Shown here one piece after another: positions 45,136-52,850 of a DNA stretch of 64,000 nt; position 1 is the stretch's first letter, and the number at the start of each line of letters is the position of its first letter. Origin of the DNA: Mucilaginibacter mali. Lineage in GTDB: Bacteria; Bacteroidota; Bacteroidia; Sphingobacteriales; Sphingobacteriaceae. The notes under the pieces were generated by a model, which made no database searches, was not told the origin of the DNA, and worked only from the letters and a program-made list of their open reading frames with translations. The stretch lies in assembly GCF_013283875.1 (NCBI RefSeq), contig NZ_CP054139.1:3286001-3350000 (forward strand). Reading direction: 5' to 3'. The position numbers and the translations under genes were made by a program.

Positions 45136-46976
45136 TTAACAACATTTGTTGGGTTATTTACCTTACTTAAACCATGGTTGGTCTTCTCCCAGTAAAACGG
45201 GTTCACTACCAATTGGTATAGCCCCTTATATGCTGATATGGAGTGCATCAGCCAGTAAATTGGGTTGGCGATGGCAAATAAGATCAGCTCGTAATAACGG
45301 CGTTTAAATACCGCCATCATGTTTACATATATCATCAGGATATTGCCCACCATCAGGTTAAATATCGACATGAACAATACCCAATCCGGGAAGATCTCGC
45401 GGATGCCTTCCAGATCGAATATCACGTAGGCTAAAAACACGCCCAGCAATAGCGGGTAAACCAAAAAGGTAACCGGCGTAGCGCCAATAAAAAAGTTAAA
45501 GCCAAGGAAACCCCTCCACCCTACTTTCTTCAGCAGTTTGCGCGGGCTGCGCATGTGCACCAGGTAGGTTTGCATATAGCCCTTTATCCAGCGCGAGCGC
45601 TGGCGGATCCAGTTAAAGAAATCGTTATTGGCTTCTTCGTAAGTAGTGGAGTTGATAATGGCCACCTTATATCCTTTTGAATATGCCCGCAGGCCAAGGT
45701 CGGCATCTTCGGTTACGTTGAATGGGTCCCAGGCGCCCAATTCTATCAGGTTGGCCATTTTAAAGTGGTTGCTGGTGCCACCAAGCGGGATGGGGATATC
45801 CAGCGTATCCAATCCGGGCAACATATAATCAAACCAATACGAATACTCCAGCGTGAACATACGTGTAAGAAAGTTCTCGCCACGGTTAAAGTAATTTAGC
45901 GCGCTTTGCACGCAGATATAGTTTGAAGGCAGCTTATTGAACAAGGCCACCACTTTTTTCAACTGATCGGTATCGGGAATGTCCTCGGCATCGTAAATGG
46001 TAAGGAACTTTCCGCGCGAAAAGTGCAGCCCGTAATTACAAGCCTTAGGCTTGGTTTTAGGCATATGGAACGGCACTACAATTACCTCGAAGATGGCGGG
46101 GAAATCCAGGTCGCGCACGGCGTTCAGGGTCTTGTCGTCATCCTCTTCTATCAGCAGTTTAATATCCAGCTTTTCGCGGGGATAATCTAAACTCTGCAGG
46201 TTCCATATCAGTTTTTTTATCAGCTTATCTTCTTTATAAACCGGCAGGTGGATGGTGTAGGTGGGCAACTCTTCTTCTACCACCTCGCGCACTTCCTCGC
46301 GGGTAACCGCCTGGAAAAGTTCAAAACGGGAACCCACCAGCGCCAGGAAAAGCTTGAATACGATAGCCACCAGGAAAAACGAACTAAGTATCACATTAAT
46401 AATAATGGATACGATCTTAAAATTCAGAAACAGGCCCACAACCGTAAGTGCCAGTAAACTGAAGATAAAGATGAGCTGCGGCGCGGTAAAAGTGATGATG
46501 GCCGAGTTGCCCGGGTCGCGGTTCAGTAACTCGAATACGGCCGACTTCACATATTTTTCGCCCAGCAGTTTATGGCTCAGCCAAATAATATCCAGGTCGG
46601 ATGCTACAATAACCAGTGGCTCTTTATCAAACGTAAAACGGATAAAATCAAGAAAAAGCTCGTCGGTCGGGTCGGCCATAATGGTTACTACCCGGTCGTC
46701 TTCTATACGCAAGGGCATCGCCAGGTGCTCATCGGCAAATTTCAGGTCTATTTTGTCCAGCACATCCCGGTCAAACTCCTCCTGCCTGATCTTTTGAAAA
46801 GGATACCCGGCATTGATCATCGAGCGCTCGTAGTTTTTGCGTGATATGTAACCAAAGTTAAGCGCCACCTTTATAAACGACTGGCCTACACTTTTAGATA
46901 TCTCGAATATTTTTTCCCTTTCAGCCGAAGTGATAAACTTATCGTTAACCAGTATTTCGGGGATAGCTAAACTCAT
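45132..46976 (-). CDS. Processive GT2 glycosyltransferase with N-terminal GspE/MshEN-like domain
   Basis: 614 residues. Residues 1-150 match the N-terminal domain of GspE/MshE ATPases (ITSAEREKIFEISKSVGQSF; GYISRKNYERSMINAGYPFQ; PLRIEDDRVVTIMADPTDE). Two membrane helices (about 168-220) precede a GT-A domain with LLIEEDDDKT (about 278), YDAEDIPDTDQ (about 329), NVTEDADLGLRAY (catalytic Asp, about 423) and IRQRSRWIKG (QxxRW, about 459), the signature of cellulose-type synthases. C-terminal helices form the channel (about 490-590). There is no C-terminal PilZ domain. MshEN domains bind c-di-GMP in MshE and NfrB; such control here is inference. Confidence 0.85.
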   Translation of the reverse strand: MSLAIPEILVNDKFITSAEREKIFEISKSVGQSFIKVALNFGYISRKNYERSMINAGYPFQKIRQEEFDRDVLDKIDLKFADEHLAMPLRIEDDRVVTIMADPTDELFLDFIRFTFDKEPLVIVASDLDIIWLSHKLLGEKYVKSAVFELLNRDPGNSAIITFTAPQLIFIFSLLALTVVGLFLNFKIVSIIINVILSSFFLVAIVFKLFLALVGSRFELFQAVTREEVREVVEEELPTYTIHLPVYKEDKLIKKLIWNLQSLDYPREKLDIKLLIEEDDDKTLNAVRDLDFPAIFEVIVVPFHMPKTKPKACNYGLHFSRGKFLTIYDAEDIPDTDQLKKVVALFNKLPSNYICVQSALNYFNRGENFLTRMFTLEYSYWFDYMLPGLDTLDIPIPLGGTSNHFKMANLIELGAWDPFNVTEDADLGLRAYSKGYKVAIINSTTYEEANNDFFNWIRQRSRWIKGYMQTYLVHMRSPRKLLKKVGWRGFLGFNFFIGATPVTFLVYPLLLGVFLAYVIFDLEGIREIFPDWVLFMSIFNLMVGNILMIYVNMMAVFKRRYYELILFAIANPIYWLMHSISAYKGLYQLVVNPFYWEKTNHGLSKVNNPTNVVK

Positions 46977-47013
46977 TTGATGCTGACCGGATAAAAATGG
47001 GATGAATTTATAT

Positions 47014-47045
47014 CAACATTCCCCGCCTGTGAACGGGGAATGTTG
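47014..47045. promoter_or_regulatory. Perfect 12-bp hairpin between bcsB-like and synthase genes
   Basis: CAACATTCCCCG and CGGGGAATGTTG flank an 8-nt loop. It lies in the 91-bp gap inside the operon. On the minus strand no U-tract follows, so partial attenuation or mRNA stabilisation is more likely than termination. Confidence 0.5.
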
Positions 47046-47067
47046 TTTGATAATTTAAATGCGGGTA

Positions 47068-49155
47068 TTAGTCGTTAACAATATCCTGCGAGCGTTGTAC
47101 CCTTGAACGTACGTACAGGAATGACAACAATATCAATATCAATATACCCAACAGGATGTACAGGTTGTAGCTTTCCCAAAAACGCGACAGCGCGCTCTTG
47201 GTATCCACATACTCCAGGTTCTCGCTCGATTTGCTGATGTTGAACAGGTATTTATTACCGTTAACATCAGATATACAAACGTTGCTCGAAAGGGTCGACA
47301 ACTGCTCGGTGATTGATTTTGATACCGACAGGAACGCGTCGGCAAGGTGTGTGCCGGTAGCGGTCATCACCATGGTGGCATTATTGGCGCGGCCATAAAA
47401 TATCTGCGCCAAACCGTTGGAGGTCGAGTCGGACAGGGAGTATACCACCTGGTTATTATCGTTATTATACAGGCGGAACTTCTCGTTAAATTTTATCGGC
47501 GCATCCGGAAATTCGCCCAGCAATTTATCATTGCGCTGCAACAGGGCAATGATATTATACTTTTTAATATCGCTGGTGCTGATATCGGTTGAATATTCAA
47601 ATACCGGGAAATTGTTAGCGTTGATGTTGTTATTCAACTCGTAAACCACCTCGCCCATCGCGGCGGCAGCGTATTTAGCAAAATCCTTGCTCACCACAAT
47701 ACGGGTCGATCCGGAGTTAAACGCTTCCGGATATTGGTAGAAGCTCAGGTCGTTGGTGATGAACGGGTTTTTCGATTCCAGATACGATTTATCAACATCT
47801 ATCTCGGCAAAGAAGTTGGTAAAGCTGTTCATACAGTTACCGCTGCTTGGGTAAAAGCGAAACTCGGCTTCAAGCGTATTGTATTTGTGGTGCTGGTAAC
47901 GGTTAATAGTAACCGATGTTTTCAGCTTGCCCGATGCATCCAGCTTTTCGCTGTTGATCAGCATACCGTTCAGATAGATATTAAAGAAGCCGCGGTCGTT
48001 AGCATTAAGGCTGCTATAGTTGGCCGTAATGCTGATCTCCACCTCTTTGGGCGTAAAGCTAAAATCGCTGTTCTTAAAGTTATACGAACTTTTTAACGAA
48101 CCGATACCCGACATAAAGTTGGTTACGCCACCAATTTGCTTCAGGGTAAGTTTAGAGCGGTTAGCATCGATGGTTTTAAAGAAAGTATTCTCGGCATGGT
48201 CTATCAGCAGGTAATCGCCAAAGGTTGAGTTAAGGATGTTCATGTTACCCAGCGCGGTGATGGTTTTTTCGTAACCCTCATCGCCGGCACCGGTAACAAA
48301 TAATATTTCGCCCGGTACCGTCAGGTTTTCAATGGTGCGCACAGCTACCAGGTGGCCTCTTACATCCTGCATTTTAATAACGCTATCGGTAACGTTCAGC
48401 ACGCGTTTGCTCAGGTAAAACAAACCCTGGTTTGGCTGCGGCGATACCTTTATCAGCGCGCGTTGCGCGGCAGGCATTTTGTTATAATCGCCAACCATAA
48501 TGTAATTGCGCACGGTATCCGGCACTTTATCAGCTTCAAAAACCTGTATGTTTTTAATATCGGTCTTCTTCATCCTGGCGTAAGCCCAGGCCACCGCTTT
48601 CAAATCTTTCAGCGTTGGGTTAACCGGGTAAACAATAGCCCTTTTTGAATCGAAACAATTGGCGATATTAATATTGGTGAAGAAATTTTTGGTATTACGG
48701 TTTAACGACAGGTATGAATAGCCCTTTATCTTGATCCACATAGCCGGGTTATCCAGGTCGCGGCATTTATCATCCGAGATGTTCAGCAGGGTTTTTACCT
48801 GCACCTTCAGGTATTTGCCATCGTTAGACAGGTCGTTACGGGTAAGGTCGACCGTTACTTTTTGGATCGAATCCTTTGTTAACCTGCCGCTATATACCGG
48901 TTTATCGGCCACAATAACGTTAACAAACGAGTTATTGAAAACCAGCGCGCGCGATGGCTCAAAGTAAATCACCAGCTTGCTTCCCTGCATCTCTACCAGC
49001 GGATCGATCTTAAAGAAGAAAGCCGTAGAGCCGCTCATGCCATTAATAGCCTCATCATCGTGCCCGTACGATTTAAATGATGATATCACTTGTGCCGATG
49101 CCGGCAATTTTGACAGGAGGAGTATAAATGCCAAAAAGGTTAAAAATCTGTTCAT
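47068..49155 (-). CDS. BcsB-like periplasmic/inner-membrane subunit of a glycan synthase
   Basis: 695 residues. Signal peptide (1-21), paired carbohydrate-binding-like and flavodoxin-like domains as in BcsB, and one C-terminal membrane helix (about 662-682, YILLGILILILLSFLYV) that would pack against the synthase. Family-like segments: SDDKCRDLDNPAMWIKIKG (Cys and the PAMW motif) and SSGNCMNSFTNFFAEIDVD in the second repeat. Cysteine pairs are conserved as in BcsB. The protein would guide the nascent glycan across the periplasm. It precedes the GT2 synthase, the reverse of the usual bcsA-bcsB order. Confidence 0.75.
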   Translation of the reverse strand: MNRFLTFLAFILLLSKLPASAQVISSFKSYGHDDEAINGMSGSTAFFFKIDPLVEMQGSKLVIYFEPSRALVFNNSFVNVIVADKPVYSGRLTKDSIQKVTVDLTRNDLSNDGKYLKVQVKTLLNISDDKCRDLDNPAMWIKIKGYSYLSLNRNTKNFFTNINIANCFDSKRAIVYPVNPTLKDLKAVAWAYARMKKTDIKNIQVFEADKVPDTVRNYIMVGDYNKMPAAQRALIKVSPQPNQGLFYLSKRVLNVTDSVIKMQDVRGHLVAVRTIENLTVPGEILFVTGAGDEGYEKTITALGNMNILNSTFGDYLLIDHAENTFFKTIDANRSKLTLKQIGGVTNFMSGIGSLKSSYNFKNSDFSFTPKEVEISITANYSSLNANDRGFFNIYLNGMLINSEKLDASGKLKTSVTINRYQHHKYNTLEAEFRFYPSSGNCMNSFTNFFAEIDVDKSYLESKNPFITNDLSFYQYPEAFNSGSTRIVVSKDFAKYAAAAMGEVVYELNNNINANNFPVFEYSTDISTSDIKKYNIIALLQRNDKLLGEFPDAPIKFNEKFRLYNNDNNQVVYSLSDSTSNGLAQIFYGRANNATMVMTATGTHLADAFLSVSKSITEQLSTLSSNVCISDVNGNKYLFNISKSSENLEYVDTKSALSRFWESYNLYILLGILILILLSFLYVRSRVQRSQDIVND

Positions 49156-49175
49156 CTGGTTTATGTGAAAATTAA

Positions 49176-50522
49176 TTAGTTGATTACGTAAAACTCTACT
49201 CTGAAATAATTACCGTTCTCGTCGCTCTTATAGGTAAGTTCGCCACCCAGTTCGCGGGTCATCAGCTTAGCTATCGATAAACCCAAACCCAGCCTGCTTT
49301 CCATATGGCCCGAGGCATCGTTAAGTGTTTTTAGCTTGTTGAACATCATATCCAGTTCTTCCTGCCCAATGGCCACGCCTTCATCAATCACTTCAAATAC
49401 AAAGCGCTGGCGCTGCAGGCTGGTTACCACCTTAATGTTATTATTGGTTTGCGAAAATTTGATACTGTTTGAAAGGATGTTCTGGAAGATCTGCCCGGTA
49501 AATACCTTGTCTAGTTTCACATTAAGCGGCAGCTTCAGGATATTATCTACCAGGTGAATGTTCTTCATCAGCGCGGTTTCAACCAGGCCCTTAAACACGT
49601 TTTGCACCTCGGCATTAATATCAAATATCTCCAGGTTAAACTTCAACTCCGGCGATTCGATCTCCTTCACGTCCATCAGCTTATTCAGCATGTACTGCAT
49701 CTTATCGGCCGATTCGCCAATGTATTGCACAAACTCGCGCTGATCTGAACTTAAGCGGTAATCCTCTTCCTTCACCATGTTATTACTCATAATAACCGAA
49801 CCGATCAGGTTCTTCAGGTCGTGGCCGGCAATATTGATAAAGCTGTTCTTTTGCTCGTCCAGCTTGCGCAGGCGGTCGTACTGCATATCGATGATGCCGT
49901 TTTTTTCGGCGATATCGTGGTTTTGGATCTTCAGCTGCTCGTTCGATTTTTCGATCAGGATCTGCGAACGCACATCACGTTCGATCACCTTGTAACGGGC
50001 ATTGGGGATCAGGCACGAGATGAACAGGATAATAACAAAGTATTGCCCGCCGTTATTAACTACCAGGTCCAGATTGTAATTGCTTAGCGCGTTGAAGAAA
50101 ATGGCCAGCAGCATAATGGCGATCAAGCCTTGTATCACCGAGTTGATAGGCTCCCAAAACACCTGCAGGTTAAAAAACAGGATGATGACCGAATAGGTAA
50201 GGAAATAAATAGTGAGCCGTTGATCGTTTACAATATTACAAAGCAGGGCTGATATTACCGAGAGCAGGAAAAAGCTGATATGGAGCAGTACCCGGTAATC
50301 GTACTTGCGGTTTTGGAAAAAGGTGTATAAACCCAGTATCACCAGCACGGTGATGATACGCACGATAAGGAACTGGATCCAGATATCGGGCGAGTAGATG
50401 AAATCAATAATACTAAATATAGGGTAAAGAAAAATAATAGTCCAGATAATATTATTGGTTTGGTACCAGGCCTTCTTATTTACTTCTTTTGAAAACTCTT
50501 CTTTAGTTATTTGAACAAACAT
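49176..50522 (-). CDS. Membrane-bound sensor histidine kinase of the glycan cluster
   Basis: 448 residues. Six N-terminal membrane helices (about 25-180) with little periplasmic domain, a coiled coil (about 185-225), HisKA with NIAGHDLKNLIGSVIMSNNM (His near 235) and HATPase with ILSNSIKFSQTNNN (N box) and LGLGLSIAKLMTRELGG (G2). First gene of the minus-strand cluster, 20 bp before the BcsB-like gene. The signal may be sensed within the membrane. No response regulator gene is in the cluster, so the partner is elsewhere. Confidence 0.88.
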   Translation of the reverse strand: MFVQITKEEFSKEVNKKAWYQTNNIIWTIIFLYPIFSIIDFIYSPDIWIQFLIVRIITVLVILGLYTFFQNRKYDYRVLLHISFFLLSVISALLCNIVNDQRLTIYFLTYSVIILFFNLQVFWEPINSVIQGLIAIMLLAIFFNALSNYNLDLVVNNGGQYFVIILFISCLIPNARYKVIERDVRSQILIEKSNEQLKIQNHDIAEKNGIIDMQYDRLRKLDEQKNSFINIAGHDLKNLIGSVIMSNNMVKEEDYRLSSDQREFVQYIGESADKMQYMLNKLMDVKEIESPELKFNLEIFDINAEVQNVFKGLVETALMKNIHLVDNILKLPLNVKLDKVFTGQIFQNILSNSIKFSQTNNNIKVVTSLQRQRFVFEVIDEGVAIGQEELDMMFNKLKTLNDASGHMESRLGLGLSIAKLMTRELGGELTYKSDENGNYFRVEFYVIN

Positions 50523-50582
50523 TAGTACTATTGTTTAGATTAGGGTAAAGATCAGTTAACAGCTTCTACGGATGAAATATAG

Positions 50583-51719
50583 ATGAAAAAATTTAATTAT
50601 AAAACCCGGTCATTACATCCCCCGGCTGCAACGCTGATCATGCTATTCATAATGGCCTTATTGTGGCAAAATGCAAAAAGCAGTCCAACATTTCCGCCCG
50701 GCAGGCAAATAGCTTTTAACCGCGCGAAATCGCTTGATAACGGCATCAGCGTATCGTGGTTGGAACAAACCTGGAACAAGGATGTTTTGCAGATTGACGG
50801 CTTAAAGGAGGCCGACCTGAAATTACTTAAAACCTTAGGTTTTAAGAGTATCAGGCTACCGGTAGCTTTCAGATATTTTGAACAAAATAACATCAACCTC
50901 AATAGTGTACTCTCCCGCGTAGATGCAGCGTGGGAGCTTTGCCGAAAATACGGGTTTAAACTGATAATAGATTATCATTATGGCGATTTAGCTGATAATA
51001 ACTTCACAACCAGCACGAATAATATTATTAATACCTGGACCATAATAGCCAAAAAGTATAAAAATAAAGCCGAAGACGATCTGTTTTTTGAATTGTATAA
51101 CGAACCCCCGCCCATTAACCCGCAGGTATGGAAGGATGCCGCCTATAATATGGTTACCGCTGTACGCAAGATTGACGATAAGCGCACCCTGCTGATCGGC
51201 GCATCAAACTATAACAGTATTTACGAGTTGAGTCGTTTTGTGCGCCTGAGCGATGAGAACATTATTTACACCTTCCATTTTTACGAACCTTTTTTATTTA
51301 CCCACCAGGGTGCCGAGTGGGTTGGCGACCAAATGGCAACCACCGGGGTTCCGTTTCCATACAGTGTAGATAAATTTCCCCAATTAAACCCCAAAGCAAA
51401 AGGCACCGCCGGGCAGGATAATTACAACAAATACCACCTTGACGGCAACGAAGGATCGGTACACGATAAGCTACAAATTATAAAGGCATGGGGCGATAAA
51501 TATGGCGTCCCCATTATTTGCGGCGAATATGGCAGCTACGATAAGGCCGACGCCAACAGCCGGTGCCGCTACACCAAAACCGTGCGATATTACCTAAAGC
51601 AGTTAGGCATCCCCGGTATCCTGTGGGATTATAACACAAACTTCTCCATCTTTAACGGCGAACCATCGCTGGAGCATCTGAGCGATTGCATGAGGGATGC
51701 GATTGGGTATCGGGATTGA
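50583..51719 (+). CDS. Glycoside hydrolase family 5 endoglucanase-like enzyme
   Basis: 378 residues with an N-terminal signal/anchor segment (TLIMLFIMALLWQNA). GH5 marks: GFKSIRLPVAFRYF, LIIDYHYG, ELYNEPPPINPQVW (acid/base Glu near 173), FHFYEP and PIICGEYGSY (nucleophile Glu near 315), LWDYNTNFSIF. It cleaves beta-1,4-glucans or mannans. It diverges from the histidine kinase gene with a 60-bp shared promoter region, in the place that the BcsZ endoglucanase (usually GH8) holds in cellulose operons. A role in editing the glycan made by the GT2 synthase is inferred. Confidence 0.88.
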   Translation: MKKFNYKTRSLHPPAATLIMLFIMALLWQNAKSSPTFPPGRQIAFNRAKSLDNGISVSWLEQTWNKDVLQIDGLKEADLKLLKTLGFKSIRLPVAFRYFEQNNINLNSVLSRVDAAWELCRKYGFKLIIDYHYGDLADNNFTTSTNNIINTWTIIAKKYKNKAEDDLFFELYNEPPPINPQVWKDAAYNMVTAVRKIDDKRTLLIGASNYNSIYELSRFVRLSDENIIYTFHFYEPFLFTHQGAEWVGDQMATTGVPFPYSVDKFPQLNPKAKGTAGQDNYNKYHLDGNEGSVHDKLQIIKAWGDKYGVPIICGEYGSYDKADANSRCRYTKTVRYYLKQLGIPGILWDYNTNFSIFNGEPSLEHLSDCMRDAIGYRD

Positions 51720-51742
51720 TGACAAGACTGTCGTTCTATAAC

Positions 51743-51795
51743 CCTCGTCCAGCATATTGCCGGTAGATGTGGCCGTTACTAAACGGTTCGGCTTA
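51743..51795 (-). pseudogene. RHS gene fragment (YD region)
   Basis: On the minus strand this encodes NRLVTATSTGNMLDEG, matching NRLTNATSTGNTLDEG in the intact RHS gene (about 54300-54345). It begins within 25 bp of the GH5 stop and has no start or downstream RHS core. Confidence 0.7.
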
Positions 51796-51973
51796 GCGTA
51801 TGGATATTCCGGGAATACTGACCAACACATTCCGTAAGTTTCAGATCATGGAAATGCGTTTAACAATAGCGAAAATCCAATTTGATAATCAAGAGATTAT
51901 CCTGATCAAAGTGTCCCGGAATTAGTTTTTCCTAATTTCAGAATATAGTGGTCAATATGACCAGAATTTCCAT

Positions 51974-52092
51974 GTATTGATAAACATAATTACCGCCGCC
52001 ATTGGGTACTGCCCGGCCTTCTTCGGTAGCGATGAACTCTACATTGCCGTTGTGGTAGGTGATCCCATCGATATACTTCCAGGTGCCGTCCG
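51974..52092 (-). pseudogene. RHS gene fragment (core-proximal region)
   Basis: Encodes YIDGITYHNGNVEFIATEEG and RAVPNGGGNYVYQY, nearly identical to residues encoded at about 53880-53995 of the intact RHS gene; the match stops abruptly after YQY. Relative to the intact gene the two fragments are in swapped order, so they are not one decayed copy. Confidence 0.75.
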
Positions 52093-52106
52093 CTGCTTAG
52101 CTAAAT

Positions 52107-52133
52107 GTAAAAGCCCGGCTTGTGGCCGGGCTT
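52107..52133 (-). terminator. Rho-independent terminator of the RHS/immunity operon
   Basis: AAGCCCGGC and GCCGGGCTT around a 5-nt loop (52111-52133), followed on the minus strand by TTTTACATTT. About 80 bp beyond the immunity gene stop. Confidence 0.7.
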
Positions 52134-52211
52134 GGTATGATGGCTACATAGTCGTCCGAAGTCAGAGACGTTCGGACAGCAGGCTTCGGAGAACTGGTAG
52201 TTAATACATAA

Positions 52212-52850
52212 TCACACCAGCACATCGCTATCAAACCAAACGTCAGGTTTATCCGCTGCATAAAATCGAAATCCTGGAGGCAAAGCTAAGTATCTCATAA
52301 TATCCGACCTTTTAAAGGCAACATGATAATAATGAATTGTCTGCAATGACTTTACATCACCATCATACAAATCTGTGGTAAGCCACCATCCTGTCATATG
52401 GGTGGGTGATGGGTAACGGACGGCATTAATTACATCATTATCTAAAACACCTTTCGAAACAACAATCATTTGACTAAATGTAGGAAACAGAGGTGCCGCG
52501 TTGTGCTTATTACATTCATTAATCTGGTCAATTACGACTTTAATTGAATAATCAGCGCCTTCCACAAATCCATTCCCGTTACTTGTAAGTTCATGAATAT
52601 TTATTCTACTGTCAACATCAATTATGAATTTTAATAACCATGAATGATAAGTTATAGTTTGATCCGCTTTGATTTGAGGTTTATTGTCAATAATATAGTC
52701 AATTAAGTAGGATAATAACTTTATATATTCTGACTCGTCGTGTATTTGAGTTAAAACACTTAATTCAAAATCAATAAACTTCTTTAACCCATGCGTTATT
52801 AAGTATCGTTCTTGAGATATTATTTGTATATTCCTTATAGTATTCATCAT
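52212..52850 (-). CDS. Probable immunity protein to the RHS toxin
   Basis: 212 residues, no signal peptide or membrane segment, clearly A/T-richer than the genes around. I do not recognise the family; the end (MRYLALPPGFRFYAADKPDVWFD) recalls the C-terminal motif of some small immunity-type proteins. The start overlaps the stop of the RHS gene by 4 bp, the usual arrangement for a toxin tip with its antidote. That position is the main evidence. Confidence 0.6.
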   Translation of the reverse strand: MMNTIRNIQIISQERYLITHGLKKFIDFELSVLTQIHDESEYIKLLSYLIDYIIDNKPQIKADQTITYHSWLLKFIIDVDSRINIHELTSNGNGFVEGADYSIKVVIDQINECNKHNAAPLFPTFSQMIVVSKGVLDNDVINAVRYPSPTHMTGWWLTTDLYDGDVKSLQTIHYYHVAFKRSDIMRYLALPPGFRFYAADKPDVWFDSDVLV

